NCBI GenBank assembly: GCA_038522635.1
Contig: JBCBJZ010000021.1
Coordinates: 1 to 32,370 of the forward strand
Direction: 5' to 3'
Source of the DNA: JBCBJZ01 sp038522635
GTDB lineage: Bacteria; Pseudomonadota; Alphaproteobacteria; Rhizobiales; Hyphomicrobiaceae
Length of the DNA stretch: 32,370 nucleotides
The first letter of the stretch is position 1, and each line of letters starts with the position of its first letter. The notes below the pieces were generated by a model that saw only the letters and a list, made by a program, of their open reading frames with translations, was not told the origin of the DNA and did not search any database. Shown here piece after piece: positions 1-7,943 of this stretch. Made by a program: the position numbers and the translations under genes.

Positions 1-11
1 CACTCTAAGAT

Positions 12-75
12 TAGATCATCTTTGGGCGATATCGGGCTCACCTATGGTGATCCCGATCAATCGCCCGATGATCTA
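12..75 (-). terminator. Long imperfect hairpin at the 3' end of the unknown secreted-protein gene
   Basis: The region folds on itself almost completely. Bases 12-19 pair with 68-75, C20 with G67, 24-30 with 60-66, 31-36 with 52-57 and 38-42 with 46-50. The loop is the 3-nt TAT at 43-45. The only interruptions are bulges at 21-23 and 58-59 and one mismatch (37/51), giving 27 base pairs. The outermost pairs cover the TAG stop codon (75..73) of the minus-strand gene. That placement suggests a 3'-end structure that ends transcription or protects the mRNA. No U-tract follows on the minus strand, so it is not a textbook intrinsic terminator. It could also be a dispersed palindromic repeat. Confidence 0.5.
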
Positions 76-1236
76 GCCTGCGCAGGCGCGGAGCATCGCT
101 GCAAGGGCCTCGGCCGAACCCTTCAAGTGCAACTTCACAATGCGTGTTCGCCCCACCCTCATGATGGCCCAGTTGGAGCGGCGCAGCGCGCTGAAGGCTT
201 TGCTGCCACGTTGCACTGTGAAGACGGGGCGCAGCACCTGGGGGGCCAGTTGCTCGGCGCGTGCTGAGAAGCGGAACCGCGTGCGGTCGATTTGCAGGAC
301 GATGGGGATCGGGCGTTGGCCTTGGCGCGCTTGAAGCCCGCTGCGTCCTGCGGCGAGGTCTACGTTGGGGCGCAGGCGCAGCGCACTTGTTCCCGCCTTG
401 CACGTGACATCCAGCGCTGTGAGGCTGCCGCGACAGGTCCGGAACGTCGCATAACCACCACCGCCCGGCCGCGCTCCGCCATGCCAGAGGAAGCCATTGT
501 GGCAACTGCCAAGCTGCTGCTTGTTGTCGATCGCGGTCAGGTTGAGCGCGGTTGACGGCGTGCCGGGCGCGGCGGCGTTACCTCCGCTGAACTTGGACGT
601 TGCGACTTTGCGCGTCCAACTGGGTTTGTAGGTGCCTGCCTCAAAATGCCAGTAGCGCGTTTGATCCGGGCCGGTGCCGCGCAACACGCGGTGCGCGTTG
701 ACGGTGTTGCCCGTCACGATGGGGGCAAGCGCCGTGATACGGCCGATCAACTGCAGGCTGCGGTCGCTTTGGCGGCGTAGCACAAGGGTATCGCAACCGT
801 GGGTGCAGATGGCCGGGTGGGTGAGCGGCAACAGCCATTCTGGCGCGCCGTCGGCGGGCACGTCGAGATCCACGCGTAAGGCGGTCATCGCCTTGAGGTA
901 GCGGCGAAAGTTGTCGTTGACCTGGCTGCCGACAAAGGCGGCAAGGCCCGGCACTTGGTCCGCGCGCACCGACGTGGTGTTGTGCGCCGGTGCGGCCCAC
1001 GCTGGGCTGAGAGGGGCCACGCTTCCCGTGAGCGCAGCAGCCGTCATGAACGCAGCAGCCATCGCGCCTGCTAAAGTGCGCGCGGGCTTCGCGCTGGTGC
1101 TTTTGCCGGTCGCCACGCCCCCTGAAAAGCGCGGCCCGCTCGCCGATGGGGCAAATGAAAACAAGATCGTCGAAATAAAATGAAATGCTCTTTTCAAGCC
1201 GTTTACACAGCCTCGCCGTATGGCTGCCCTCCACAA
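73..1236 (-). CDS. Unknown secreted protein with signal peptide
   Basis: I do not recognise this protein. From the TTG at 1236 it would be 387 residues. A typical signal peptide lies inside the N-terminus: basic residues (KPAR), then an Ala-rich hydrophobic stretch ending in a PAWA-A type cleavage site near residue 81. The start is therefore doubtful. A GTG at 1116 would put the signal peptide directly at the N-terminus, but its purine-rich GGGGG lies only about one base upstream. The mature part has paired cysteines (AICTHGC, and later FRTCRG and DVTCKAG), suggesting disulfides in an exported protein. The C-terminal end (LKGSAEALAAML followed by a near-terminal Cys) resembles the last segment of alphaproteobacterial IalB/DUF1176-type periplasmic proteins, which is a weak resemblance only. 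It is the last gene of the leftward run that begins with the peroxiredoxin gene. Confidence 0.6.
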   Translation of the reverse strand: MWRAAIRRGCVNGLKRAFHFISTILFSFAPSASGPRFSGGVATGKSTSAKPARTLAGAMAAAFMTAAALTGSVAPLSPAWAAPAHNTTSVRADQVPGLAAFVGSQVNDNFRRYLKAMTALRVDLDVPADGAPEWLLPLTHPAICTHGCDTLVLRRQSDRSLQLIGRITALAPIVTGNTVNAHRVLRGTGPDQTRYWHFEAGTYKPSWTRKVATSKFSGGNAAAPGTPSTALNLTAIDNKQQLGSCHNGFLWHGGARPGGGGYATFRTCRGSLTALDVTCKAGTSALRLRPNVDLAAGRSGLQARQGQRPIPIVLQIDRTRFRFSARAEQLAPQVLRPVFTVQRGSKAFSALRRSNWAIMRVGRTRIVKLHLKGSAEALAAMLRACAG

Positions 1237-1296
1237 ATCACGGCAGTTAAAGTTGGATAGCGTGCGTTCGGACGGCCTGAGCTGCAGCCGCTTTGG

Positions 1297-1322
1297 TTCG
1301 CAGGGTTATTTCGCAGGGTTAT
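1297..1322. repeat. Perfect 13-bp tandem repeat, two copies
   Basis: TTCGCAGGGTTAT occurs at 1297-1309 and again at 1310-1322 with no spacer. It lies in the 149-bp gap between the bactofilin gene and the secreted-protein gene, downstream of the bactofilin stop codon. Replication slippage is the simplest origin. I see no other structure in this gap. Confidence 0.85.
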
Positions 1323-1385
1323 ACCGAAGCCGAAGGCGCACCGACGACAGTCGATGCGCCAACTTGTTTGGTCACGTGAGGCGGC

Positions 1386-1925
1386 TCAGCTCGCCGGCAG
1401 GCCGTTGCCGTTGGTGAGCGTGCTGGCAGCGCTCTCAGGCGTCTTGATGCCCGCCGTCGGATCTTCGGCCCGGCGCGACTTACCTTCGAAGTAAGCCCCC
1501 TGCTCGATCGCCAGCGACTGATGGTAGATGTCGCCTTCGACGTGCGATGACGACTGCAGTGTGACCCGCATGCCACGGATTGAGCCCATCACGTGGCCGC
1601 GAACAACCACGTCATCCGCGACGACGCCACCGGTGATGCGCGCGCGCTCGCCGACAACGATGTGCGTGCAGTGCAGATCCCCTTGCACCTCACCATCGAC
1701 TTGAACCTCGCCCTTGGAGACGAGGTTGCCCATGATCACCAAATCAGAGCCGATCACGGACGGCGCGGTCTTCTCGCCGGGGCGCATGCCGGTGGGGGCA
1801 GGGCGCGCCTGAATGGGCTGCGGAGCGGGCGGTTTCGGCGGAACACTTGCCATCGGTGCCGCCGCGGGAGCGGCCATCGGTACGTCCGGTGATCCCACGT
1901 CCTTCTCCGGTTTTTTGGTGAACAT
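1386..1925 (-). CDS. Bactofilin (polymer-forming cytoskeletal protein, DUF583)
   Basis: This is a 179-residue bactofilin, a nucleotide-free self-polymerising cytoskeletal protein. In other alphaproteobacteria such proteins place cell-wall enzymes at stalks, poles or cell-shape landmarks. Residues 1-54 are a Pro/Ala-rich flexible tail. Residues about 55-152 are the right-handed beta-helix core with typical short repeats (VIGSDLVIMGNL, GEVQVDGEVQGDL, VVGERARITGGVVADDVVVRG, SHVEGDIYHQSLAIEQGAYFEG). A short polar tail follows. I chose ATG 1925 because GGGGAG lies at 1937-1932, six bases upstream. The frame stays open to 2087, but the added 54 residues are compositionally unlike a bactofilin N-terminus. 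The gene lies 240 bp downstream of the DUF455 gene on the same strand. Family assignment is firm, cellular role is inferred. Confidence 0.93.
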   Translation of the reverse strand: MFTKKPEKDVGSPDVPMAAPAAAPMASVPPKPPAPQPIQARPAPTGMRPGEKTAPSVIGSDLVIMGNLVSKGEVQVDGEVQGDLHCTHIVVGERARITGGVVADDVVVRGHVMGSIRGMRVTLQSSSHVEGDIYHQSLAIEQGAYFEGKSRRAEDPTAGIKTPESAASTLTNGNGLPAS

Positions 1926-2121
1926 CTCAAACTCCCCTACAACTTCGAAGTGCTGTTCAGCACCTAACGATACGCGCGGCTGATCTGCGTACTGCGGCGG
2001 ACAATTGACCGCGCTCAAGACCGCTTTCCCCATCGACTTCCGGGCTGTAGCAGAACGGCGCGGTGTGGTCATCGCGCAAATTTGCAACAGTTCATCGTCG
2101 ATTGGCGGGACGCCCTGCTCC

Positions 2122-2130
2122 TGTGGATAA
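2122..2130 (-). promoter_or_regulatory. Perfect consensus DnaA box
   Basis: The minus strand reads TTATCCACA, the exact strong DnaA-box sequence. It lies in the 240-bp gap between the DUF455 stop codon (2166) and the bactofilin start (1925), roughly 200 bp upstream of the bactofilin ATG. In DNA of about 65% G+C, a rough base-composition estimate gives well under one chance hit per window of this size. No second box or AT-rich unwinding element is seen nearby, so an origin is not indicated. Regulation or titration of DnaA is possible, and so is coincidence. Confidence 0.5.
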
Positions 2131-2165
2131 GCTCTAGCGAAGAATTTTGGTGGTTTGAAGAAGGC

Positions 2166-3125
2166 CTAGCGCGAAAGTCCTGTGGCGACGAGCGGCTTGT
2201 AAAAGCCGGGGGTGAGGCCCGCTTCGGCGCGCGCGCGGTCGTTGAAGGGCGGCTTGATGGCGCCGCGAAAGTGCGAGCGGACCAAGTGGTGGAACAGCGG
2301 CTCAGGCGCTTCACCTTGCTGCGCGCACAGATAGCGAAACCAGGTGGCGCCGAAAGCGACGTGGCGCTTTTCGTCGCGGTAGATGATTTCAAGCACGCCC
2401 GCTGAGGCTTCATCGCCAGCTGTCGTCAGGCTTTCGATCATGGCCGGGCTGACGTCGAGGCCGCGGGCTTCCAGCACGAGCGGCACCACCGCCATGCGGG
2501 CGAGCAAATCGTGGCCGGTCGCTTGCGCGGCCTGCCACAGGCCGTCATGGGCGGGCAGATCGCCGTAGGCACCGCCGAGTGCCACCAACCGACGGTTGAG
2601 GAGATCGAAGTGTTTGGCCTCTTCGAGGCCGACCTGCACCCAGTTGTCGAAGTACGCGGGCGGGAGGTTCGGCTCGAATGCGAAGCGGCCCACCATATCC
2701 CAGGTCATGTCGACCGCGTTGAGCTCGATGTGAGCCAAAGCGTGGAGCAGAGCTAAGCGACCCCGTTCGCCCTGCGTAGAGCGTTTGGGCATGTCGCGGG
2801 GCGCGCGCAATTCGGGCTTCAAGGGGCGCCCGGGACGGTCCGGCATCGCGGGCGAGGCCGAGCGCAGCCCGAGTGAAAGGCGACGCTTGAACCAGCCTTT
2901 GGCGATGGCCTTGGCGAGCGTGACTTTTTCATGCGGGTCAGACGCGCTGACGATGGCTGCTGAACCCGCCACCAGCGTCTCGGGTATCGCGGTCTCAACG
3001 AGCGAGGGGGGCTGGGCACGCTCGCCCTCAGGCAGCGCAGCGCGCGGCTCCAATGCATCGCCGCCTTGCGACTGGGTCACGTCGTGCGCGTGATCACCCC
3101 GTCTCACGCCGCCGCCCCGTCTCAC
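2166..3125 (-). CDS. DUF455 ferritin-like (di-iron type) protein
   Basis: This is a 319-residue member of the DUF455/COG2833 family, whose biochemical role is not established. The four-helix ferritin-like core carries a full set of candidate di-iron ligands: E134 (HIELNAVD), E169 and H172 (EEAKHF), E219 (LEARGLD), and E252 and H255 (DEKRHVAFG). An N-terminal Arg/Gly/Pro-rich segment of about 110 residues precedes the core. The start is GTG at 3125. It overlaps the TGA of the upstream peroxiredoxin gene (GTGA), so the two are probably translationally coupled. A second in-frame GTG at 3107 comes from an 18-bp duplication and could also serve. Coupling to a peroxiredoxin would fit a role in iron or oxidant handling, but that is inference from context. 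Confidence 0.88.
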   Translation of the reverse strand: MRRGGGVRRGDHAHDVTQSQGGDALEPRAALPEGERAQPPSLVETAIPETLVAGSAAIVSASDPHEKVTLAKAIAKGWFKRRLSLGLRSASPAMPDRPGRPLKPELRAPRDMPKRSTQGERGRLALLHALAHIELNAVDMTWDMVGRFAFEPNLPPAYFDNWVQVGLEEAKHFDLLNRRLVALGGAYGDLPAHDGLWQAAQATGHDLLARMAVVPLVLEARGLDVSPAMIESLTTAGDEASAGVLEIIYRDEKRHVAFGATWFRYLCAQQGEAPEPLFHHLVRSHFRGAIKPPFNDRARAEAGLTPGFYKPLVATGLSR

Positions 3126-3132
3126 GCCGCCG
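3097..3132. repeat. Perfect 18-bp tandem duplication over the start of the DUF455 gene
   Basis: CCCCGTCTCACGCCGCCG occurs at 3097-3114 and again at 3115-3132. The right-hand copy contains the overlapping stop codon of the peroxiredoxin gene and the GTG start of the DUF455 gene. The left-hand copy supplies a second in-frame GTG six codons later, so the protein would begin with two copies of a (M/V)RRG-type hexapeptide. Confidence 0.85.
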
Positions 3133-3592
3133 CTAACGCTTGTGCCGCCTCCAACACGGCTTCCGCATGGCCAGGCACTTTCACTTTGCGCCAGCTCTGC
3201 GCCACTTTGCCCTTGGCATCGATCAAGAAGGTGGAGCGTTCAACGCCCATGTACTTTTTGCCGTACATCGATTTTTCGACCCACACGCCGTAGGCCTCGG
3301 CTGCTTCTTTGTCCTCATCGGCTAACAAAAGAACGTCAAGGCCATGCTTGGCCTTGAACTTTTCATGTTTAGCAACCGAATCAGGTGAGATGCCAAGCAC
3401 AAGGGTGTTCGCGGCTTTGAAGGCGGCCGCGTGCTCGGTGAAGGCGAGCGCCTCCTTTGTGCAGCCGGACGTGTCGTCCTTGGGGTAGAAGTAGACCACG
3501 ACCTGTTGGCCCTTCAGCTTGGTCAGCGAGACCTGCGTGCCATCGTCGGCCGGTAGCTTGATGTTAGGAGCTTTTTTGCCATCTTCGACCAT
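3122..3592 (-). CDS. bcp: Thioredoxin-dependent peroxiredoxin, BCP/PrxQ family
   Basis: This 156-residue enzyme reduces hydrogen peroxide and organic hydroperoxides in the cytoplasm, using thiol donors such as thioredoxin. The peroxidatic cysteine is C44 in DDTSGCTKEA, preceded by the usual VVVYFYPKD strand. Other family landmarks are LGISPDS, LLLADED, YGVWVEKSMYGKKYMGVERSTFLID and the C-terminal helix. The resolving cysteine that many BCPs carry five residues after the peroxidatic one is absent: position 49 is Leu and C44 is the only cysteine. It therefore appears to be a 1-Cys type. ATG 3592 has AAAGG about eight bases upstream. It is the first gene of the leftward run and its stop overlaps the DUF455 start. 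A divergent gap separates it from the AsmA-like gene. Confidence 0.95.
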   Translation of the reverse strand: MVEDGKKAPNIKLPADDGTQVSLTKLKGQQVVVYFYPKDDTSGCTKEALAFTEHAAAFKAANTLVLGISPDSVAKHEKFKAKHGLDVLLLADEDKEAAEAYGVWVEKSMYGKKYMGVERSTFLIDAKGKVAQSWRKVKVPGHAEAVLEAAQALAAA

Positions 3593-3925
3593 CGATCAGC
3601 CTTTCGCGTTGGGGGATAAGGGAGCGCGGGGGACGCGCGCGCGAAGCACGTCGCCTTTTGGGCAAACTTGCAGCGTAGGCCCGTTGATACTGGTGCGAAC
3701 AGAGGCGTTCAAGCGCGTGATTCATAGCTGTTTGCCGCCGTGCTGCGCGGCGTGGCGATCGCGGGGCTTAAGCGTTCGTAACGCGCGCGCGATGTCGCTA
3801 GCAGCGCGGGTGTGGCGTGAGGTTGTGATCCGTTGCCTTGAAGAGGGCGGCGCTCTGCACCGTGATCGCAGCGGTTGGGCGCGCCCCTGACGTAACCTTG
3901 AACGACATGAACTAGGTTTTCGAAC
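3593..3925. other. Divergent intergenic region, nothing firm
   Basis: This 333-bp gap separates the leftward bcp gene from the rightward AsmA-like gene and must hold promoters for both. I find no convincing -35/-10 pair, operator, hairpin or conserved small ORF in it. Short reading frames here are G+C-driven and do not look like protein. Confidence 0.5.
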
Positions 3926-6900
3926 GTGGACAGGCCCGACGGCCAAAACGGTGGACAACGGTATGGCTCTGCCCTGCCGGAGGGGCGGCAGGCGGATCAC
4001 CATCCGCAGGCCGGTCCGCCGCCGGTGACGCGCGAACCCGCGCCGTTGCCCGTGCCGCTGCCGCCAGCAGGTGTCCCAGCGACGCTGCCACGCGCACCGC
4101 GTAACCTTGCTACGTTGTCCCTCAACGGGCTGAAACGGGCGCGCCGCCCTTTCAGTTGGCTGTTGCGCTGTACCGCGCTTGTGCTCGTCTTGGGCGTGCT
4201 GGTGGCAGGCATGGGCTATTTCCGCTTGCAGCAGGGGCCGATCTCGGTCGGCTTCCTCGTAGCCCCGCTTGAGCGCGCGATGAACAAGGAACTCTCCGAC
4301 CTGACGGTGCGGATCGAGGATGCGGTGGTCCAGGCCAGCACGCGAGGCGCGTTTGAGTTTCGCTTGCGCAACGTTCGCCTGTTCGACAACCAAGGCGACA
4401 TCGTTGCGATCGCACCGCTTGCCTCGATCGAACTGAGCGGGCTTGCCTTGATGCGGGCGCGGTTGGCGCCATCACGCATCAACCTGATCGCGCCACGCAT
4501 GGTTTTAGTGACGCGGCCCGACGGTTCGGTATCGCTGAGCTTCAGCGGAACGGCCGACGCCGCACCTGCGCAAGCGACGCCATCAGCGACCAAGCCCACA
4601 CCGTCGGCGGCGGATCGGGGACGGATCGCCCGCTTCAGTGAATCGCGGGTTGCGAAACCTGAAACCGCCGAGACCCGCCCGCGCACCTCGTTGCCGCTGC
4701 TGCTGCGCCGTATCGATCTTGCCAAAACGATCGCCGATGCGGCGGCGCGGGCGCGTCAGCGCGTGGATGCCTCGTCGTTCCTGCGTTCGGTGGGCTTGCG
4801 CAATGCGGTGGTGATCTTTGAGCGCGGCCGAGAGCGTCAGGTGTGGCGTGCACCTGATATCGACGTGCGCCTGACCCACAAGGCAGCCGAGCGCACCAGC
4901 CAGGTGACGGCGGTGGCCCAGTTCCAAACCAAGGCCGGACCGTGGCAGGTCAAACTGCGCACCATCGACAGCGGCGAGACCAAGCGCGTTGCGCTGATGG
5001 GAGAAGTCGAGAACTTGCCGCCCGGTGAGTTGGCTGCTGCGCTGCCGCAATTCGCGATCCTCAAAGCGCTGCGCTTGCCGGTGAACGCGCGCAGCCGCGT
5101 GCAGTTGGCCAATGACGGTAAGGTGGTGAGCGGTGATTTCATGCTCAAGCTTGGCGCAGGCACGATCAATCTGCCGTTTCTGGCCGCCCGCCCGCTGCGC
5201 ATCGATAGCGGTCAGCTCAACTTGCGCTACGTCAGTGCAACGCAATCGCTCGAGATCAAGCCTTCGATCTTGCGTTGGGGTGGATCGCACGTGCGTCTGG
5301 CCGGACGGGTGGTGCCGGCGCCCGCGCAGGATGGCGAAGAGGTCTGGCGCTTTGAGGTGCGCGCGCTCGATGGCGTGATGGCGGCCGACGCGTTCAACAC
5401 AGCGCCCTTGCGGTTGGAGCGGCTGCGCTGGACGGGGTGGATCACGCCGGCGCGGGGCCGTGTCCAGATTGAGCAGCTCTACGTGAAAGCGGGGCCGGCC
5501 GAAATTGCCGTTGCGGCGGATATCGTTGACCTCGATACGGTGCCGCGCGCGCGGGTCGAGGGGCGCATCGGCCGTATGAGTGTCGATGCCTTTAAGGCGC
5601 TATGGCCGGCGGCCGTGCAGCCTGATGCGCGCGTATGGGCGGGCCACAACATCACCGCGGGCCAGGTCGATGGCGGGCACTTCAAGATCGAAGCCGATGG
5701 TCAGGTGGGTGCAAACGGTCAACCTGCCTATCCGCGTGTCAGCCTCACCCTGAAGGCGTCTGACCTGAAGATGCGCACCCTTCCCTCGCTGCCTGCTGCG
5801 CGGGTGCCGCGTGCGCTCGTCCAACTGACGAACGATCATTTCGAGATCACGATGCCGCGGGCTTTGATCAAGGCCGAAGGTCAGGCGGCGGACGCCGACG
5901 GCGTTGCCTTGCGCGCGATCACCTACCGCATACCGCTCGTCTGGGACCCGAACGCCAAGCCCGCAGCGACAGCCGTCAAATTCACGATGGACACCCCGCT
6001 CAAGGCGTTCCTCGACACGATGAGCGCGATGCCTGGAACACCGTTTGCCGGTAGGACGCTGCCATTCGATGCGATCAAAGGCCGGGTGCGCGGCGCTTTC
6101 ACGGTGACCTTTCCGGTCGAACTCGCCTCCACGGCGCCGGTCTTGACGGGCAGCGCACGCGTCACCAAAGCCGCGTTCAACGTGCGTGGCGCGCCGCTCA
6201 AAATCAGCGCCGGCAGCATCGACGTTGCGGTCTCGGCCAAGGCTTTGACCGGGCGCGGCACCATGCTGATCAACGGGGTGCCCGCTAAGGCCGGCGTCCA
6301 GCGCCTGTTCAACGTGCCGCTTGGCCAGCAACCGCCGTTGCGCGTGACCATGAAGCTCGACAACGCGGACCGCGACGCGCTGGGCATCGACATCAACCAT
6401 CTCGTCGATGGCGTGGTGCCCGTGGAACTGATCGTGAAGCCGCGCGCGCAGCCCCAACCGCCCTTGATCCAGGTGCGCGCCAATCTGACCACGGCCGCCC
6501 TCGCCATTCGCCCGCTCGCTTGGCTGAAACCGGCCGGTCAGCGCGCGGTGATGGCGTTCGATGTTGCGGGTGGGTCGGTCTATCCGATCGAATTGCAGAA
6601 CTTCAAACTCGACGGTGAGCGTATCGGCATCGATGGCTGGATCGCGATCGATGACAAGCAGGTGGTTCGTGAGTTCGTCTTCCCCGAGTTCACGCTCGAT
6701 GTGGTGAGCCGGCTCGAAGTGCAAGGCACGTTTGGCAAGGATGGCGTGTGGGACGTGAAGGCGAAGGGGGCGACCTTCGATGGACGCACGTTCTTCCGCT
6801 CGCTCTTCGCGCTCGACAGCAGCGTGTTCGATCGCTTCGCTTCCACGCAGAAAAAGCCGTCGGAAGGCGTATTGCTGCGCGCGACGATCGACAACCTCCT

Positions 6901-7861
6901 GGGCTTTGAGCAGACGAGCCTGCGCAATGTGGATGTGCGTGTCACACGGCGCAAAAGCCGCGTCACGAGCATCACGGCCTCGGGTGAATTCGAGAACCGG
7001 CGCCGGCTTGAGGTGAACCTGCGCACCGCGCGCAAGGGCAACCGCATCATCTTCGCCAACACCGCAGATGCCGGGCGCGCGTTCAAGTTGATCGGATTTT
7101 ACAACAACGCGGTCGGTGGTCAGGCGAACTTGCGGGTGAACCTGGATGGCACGGGCGCGGTCGAGAAGACCGGGCTCCTGAAGGTGCGCAAATTCTTCAT
7201 CCTGGGCGATCCGGTGGTTGCCGAAGTGCTCCAGAATGCCGATGAGCGTCGCCCGGCGATTGCGCGGGCACGGCGGCGGCGTGGGGAGGTCGTGCGCGAA
7301 CGCTTCGATGTCACGCAAATGCGCGTGCCTTTCTTGCTGGGTTCGGGCCAGTTCGTGCTGCGCGATAGTTACTTGCGCGGGCCCGTCATCGGTGCGTCGG
7401 TGCGCGGGAAGGTGGACTTCCAGGCCAAGCGCATCGATCTGGGCGGGACCTATACCCCGTTGAGCGAGATCAATTCGGCGCTGTGCAACGTGCCGCTGTT
7501 TGGCCCGATCCTAACGGGGCCGCGCTGCGATGGCATCTTTGGTGTGACCTTCGCCGTGCAGGGCCCGCTCAATCAGCCGCAGGTGATCGTGAACCCGCTG
7601 TCGCTCGTCACGCCCGGCATCTTCCGTGGCCTGATGGAGATGTCACCGCAGAACCCGAGGGTCCGGGCGCGCCGCAAGCCGGGTGCGGCGGGCAAGTCAC
7701 GGCGCAAACGCAAGACGCCGCAGGTGCGCTCGTCGCAAGAGCGCAAACCCCGCCCGCGCCGGTGGGCACCGCGGCAGGTCTACCAGGACAACGAGGTGCG
7801 CCGGACGCCGCAACTTTCCGATGGCTGGTCTGTGCAAACGGTACCGAAGCCCAAGCGCTAA
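3926..7861 (+). CDS. AsmA/YhdP-like envelope protein (DUF3971, AsmA-like C-terminal region)
   Basis: This large 1311-residue protein is of the AsmA superfamily, the group that includes YhdP and TamB and is implicated in bridging the inner and outer membranes and in phospholipid delivery. The order is: a Pro-rich cytoplasmic head (about 1-70), one transmembrane anchor near 72-95 (LLRCTALVLVLGVLVAGMGYF), a long periplasmic beta-rich body, and the diagnostic AsmA-like end. The end holds GGTYTPLSEINSALCNVPLFG, then ILTGPRCDGIFGVTFAVQGPL and VNPLSLVTPGIFRGLMEM near residues 1170-1240. It closes with an unusual Arg/Lys-rich tail of about 70 residues. The start GTG 3926 is taken because it gives a full-length frame; it has no strong ribosome-binding site. 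The gene is divergent from bcp and converges on the methyltransferase-like gene. Confidence 0.9.
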   Translation: MDRPDGQNGGQRYGSALPEGRQADHHPQAGPPPVTREPAPLPVPLPPAGVPATLPRAPRNLATLSLNGLKRARRPFSWLLRCTALVLVLGVLVAGMGYFRLQQGPISVGFLVAPLERAMNKELSDLTVRIEDAVVQASTRGAFEFRLRNVRLFDNQGDIVAIAPLASIELSGLALMRARLAPSRINLIAPRMVLVTRPDGSVSLSFSGTADAAPAQATPSATKPTPSAADRGRIARFSESRVAKPETAETRPRTSLPLLLRRIDLAKTIADAAARARQRVDASSFLRSVGLRNAVVIFERGRERQVWRAPDIDVRLTHKAAERTSQVTAVAQFQTKAGPWQVKLRTIDSGETKRVALMGEVENLPPGELAAALPQFAILKALRLPVNARSRVQLANDGKVVSGDFMLKLGAGTINLPFLAARPLRIDSGQLNLRYVSATQSLEIKPSILRWGGSHVRLAGRVVPAPAQDGEEVWRFEVRALDGVMAADAFNTAPLRLERLRWTGWITPARGRVQIEQLYVKAGPAEIAVAADIVDLDTVPRARVEGRIGRMSVDAFKALWPAAVQPDARVWAGHNITAGQVDGGHFKIEADGQVGANGQPAYPRVSLTLKASDLKMRTLPSLPAARVPRALVQLTNDHFEITMPRALIKAEGQAADADGVALRAITYRIPLVWDPNAKPAATAVKFTMDTPLKAFLDTMSAMPGTPFAGRTLPFDAIKGRVRGAFTVTFPVELASTAPVLTGSARVTKAAFNVRGAPLKISAGSIDVAVSAKALTGRGTMLINGVPAKAGVQRLFNVPLGQQPPLRVTMKLDNADRDALGIDINHLVDGVVPVELIVKPRAQPQPPLIQVRANLTTAALAIRPLAWLKPAGQRAVMAFDVAGGSVYPIELQNFKLDGERIGIDGWIAIDDKQVVREFVFPEFTLDVVSRLEVQGTFGKDGVWDVKAKGATFDGRTFFRSLFALDSSVFDRFASTQKKPSEGVLLRATIDNLLGFEQTSLRNVDVRVTRRKSRVTSITASGEFENRRRLEVNLRTARKGNRIIFANTADAGRAFKLIGFYNNAVGGQANLRVNLDGTGAVEKTGLLKVRKFFILGDPVVAEVLQNADERRPAIARARRRRGEVVRERFDVTQMRVPFLLGSGQFVLRDSYLRGPVIGASVRGKVDFQAKRIDLGGTYTPLSEINSALCNVPLFGPILTGPRCDGIFGVTFAVQGPLNQPQVIVNPLSLVTPGIFRGLMEMSPQNPRVRARRKPGAAGKSRRKRKTPQVRSSQERKPRPRRWAPRQVYQDNEVRRTPQLSDGWSVQTVPKPKR

Positions 7862-7943
7862 AGGCGGTGCGCCTACTGCGTCGAAGCGAATTCAGCTTTC
7901 GGCTCACGTGCTTCAACCTGGTGCGGAAGATCTTGGCTTGGCC

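Noticed and set aside
1926..2087. 54-residue N-terminal extension of the bactofilin
   Set aside because: A good ribosome-binding site supports ATG 1925, and the extension does not resemble a bactofilin tail.
2122..2130. Replication origin at the DnaA box
   Set aside because: There is only one box, with no AT-rich unwinding region and no dnaA, parAB or hemE/rpmH neighbours.
5600..7318. 572-residue open frame on the minus strand opposite the AsmA-like gene
   Set aside because: It is antisense to a clear protein, is rich in His/Arg/Asp as expected from a mirrored G+C-rich gene, and shows no family motif.
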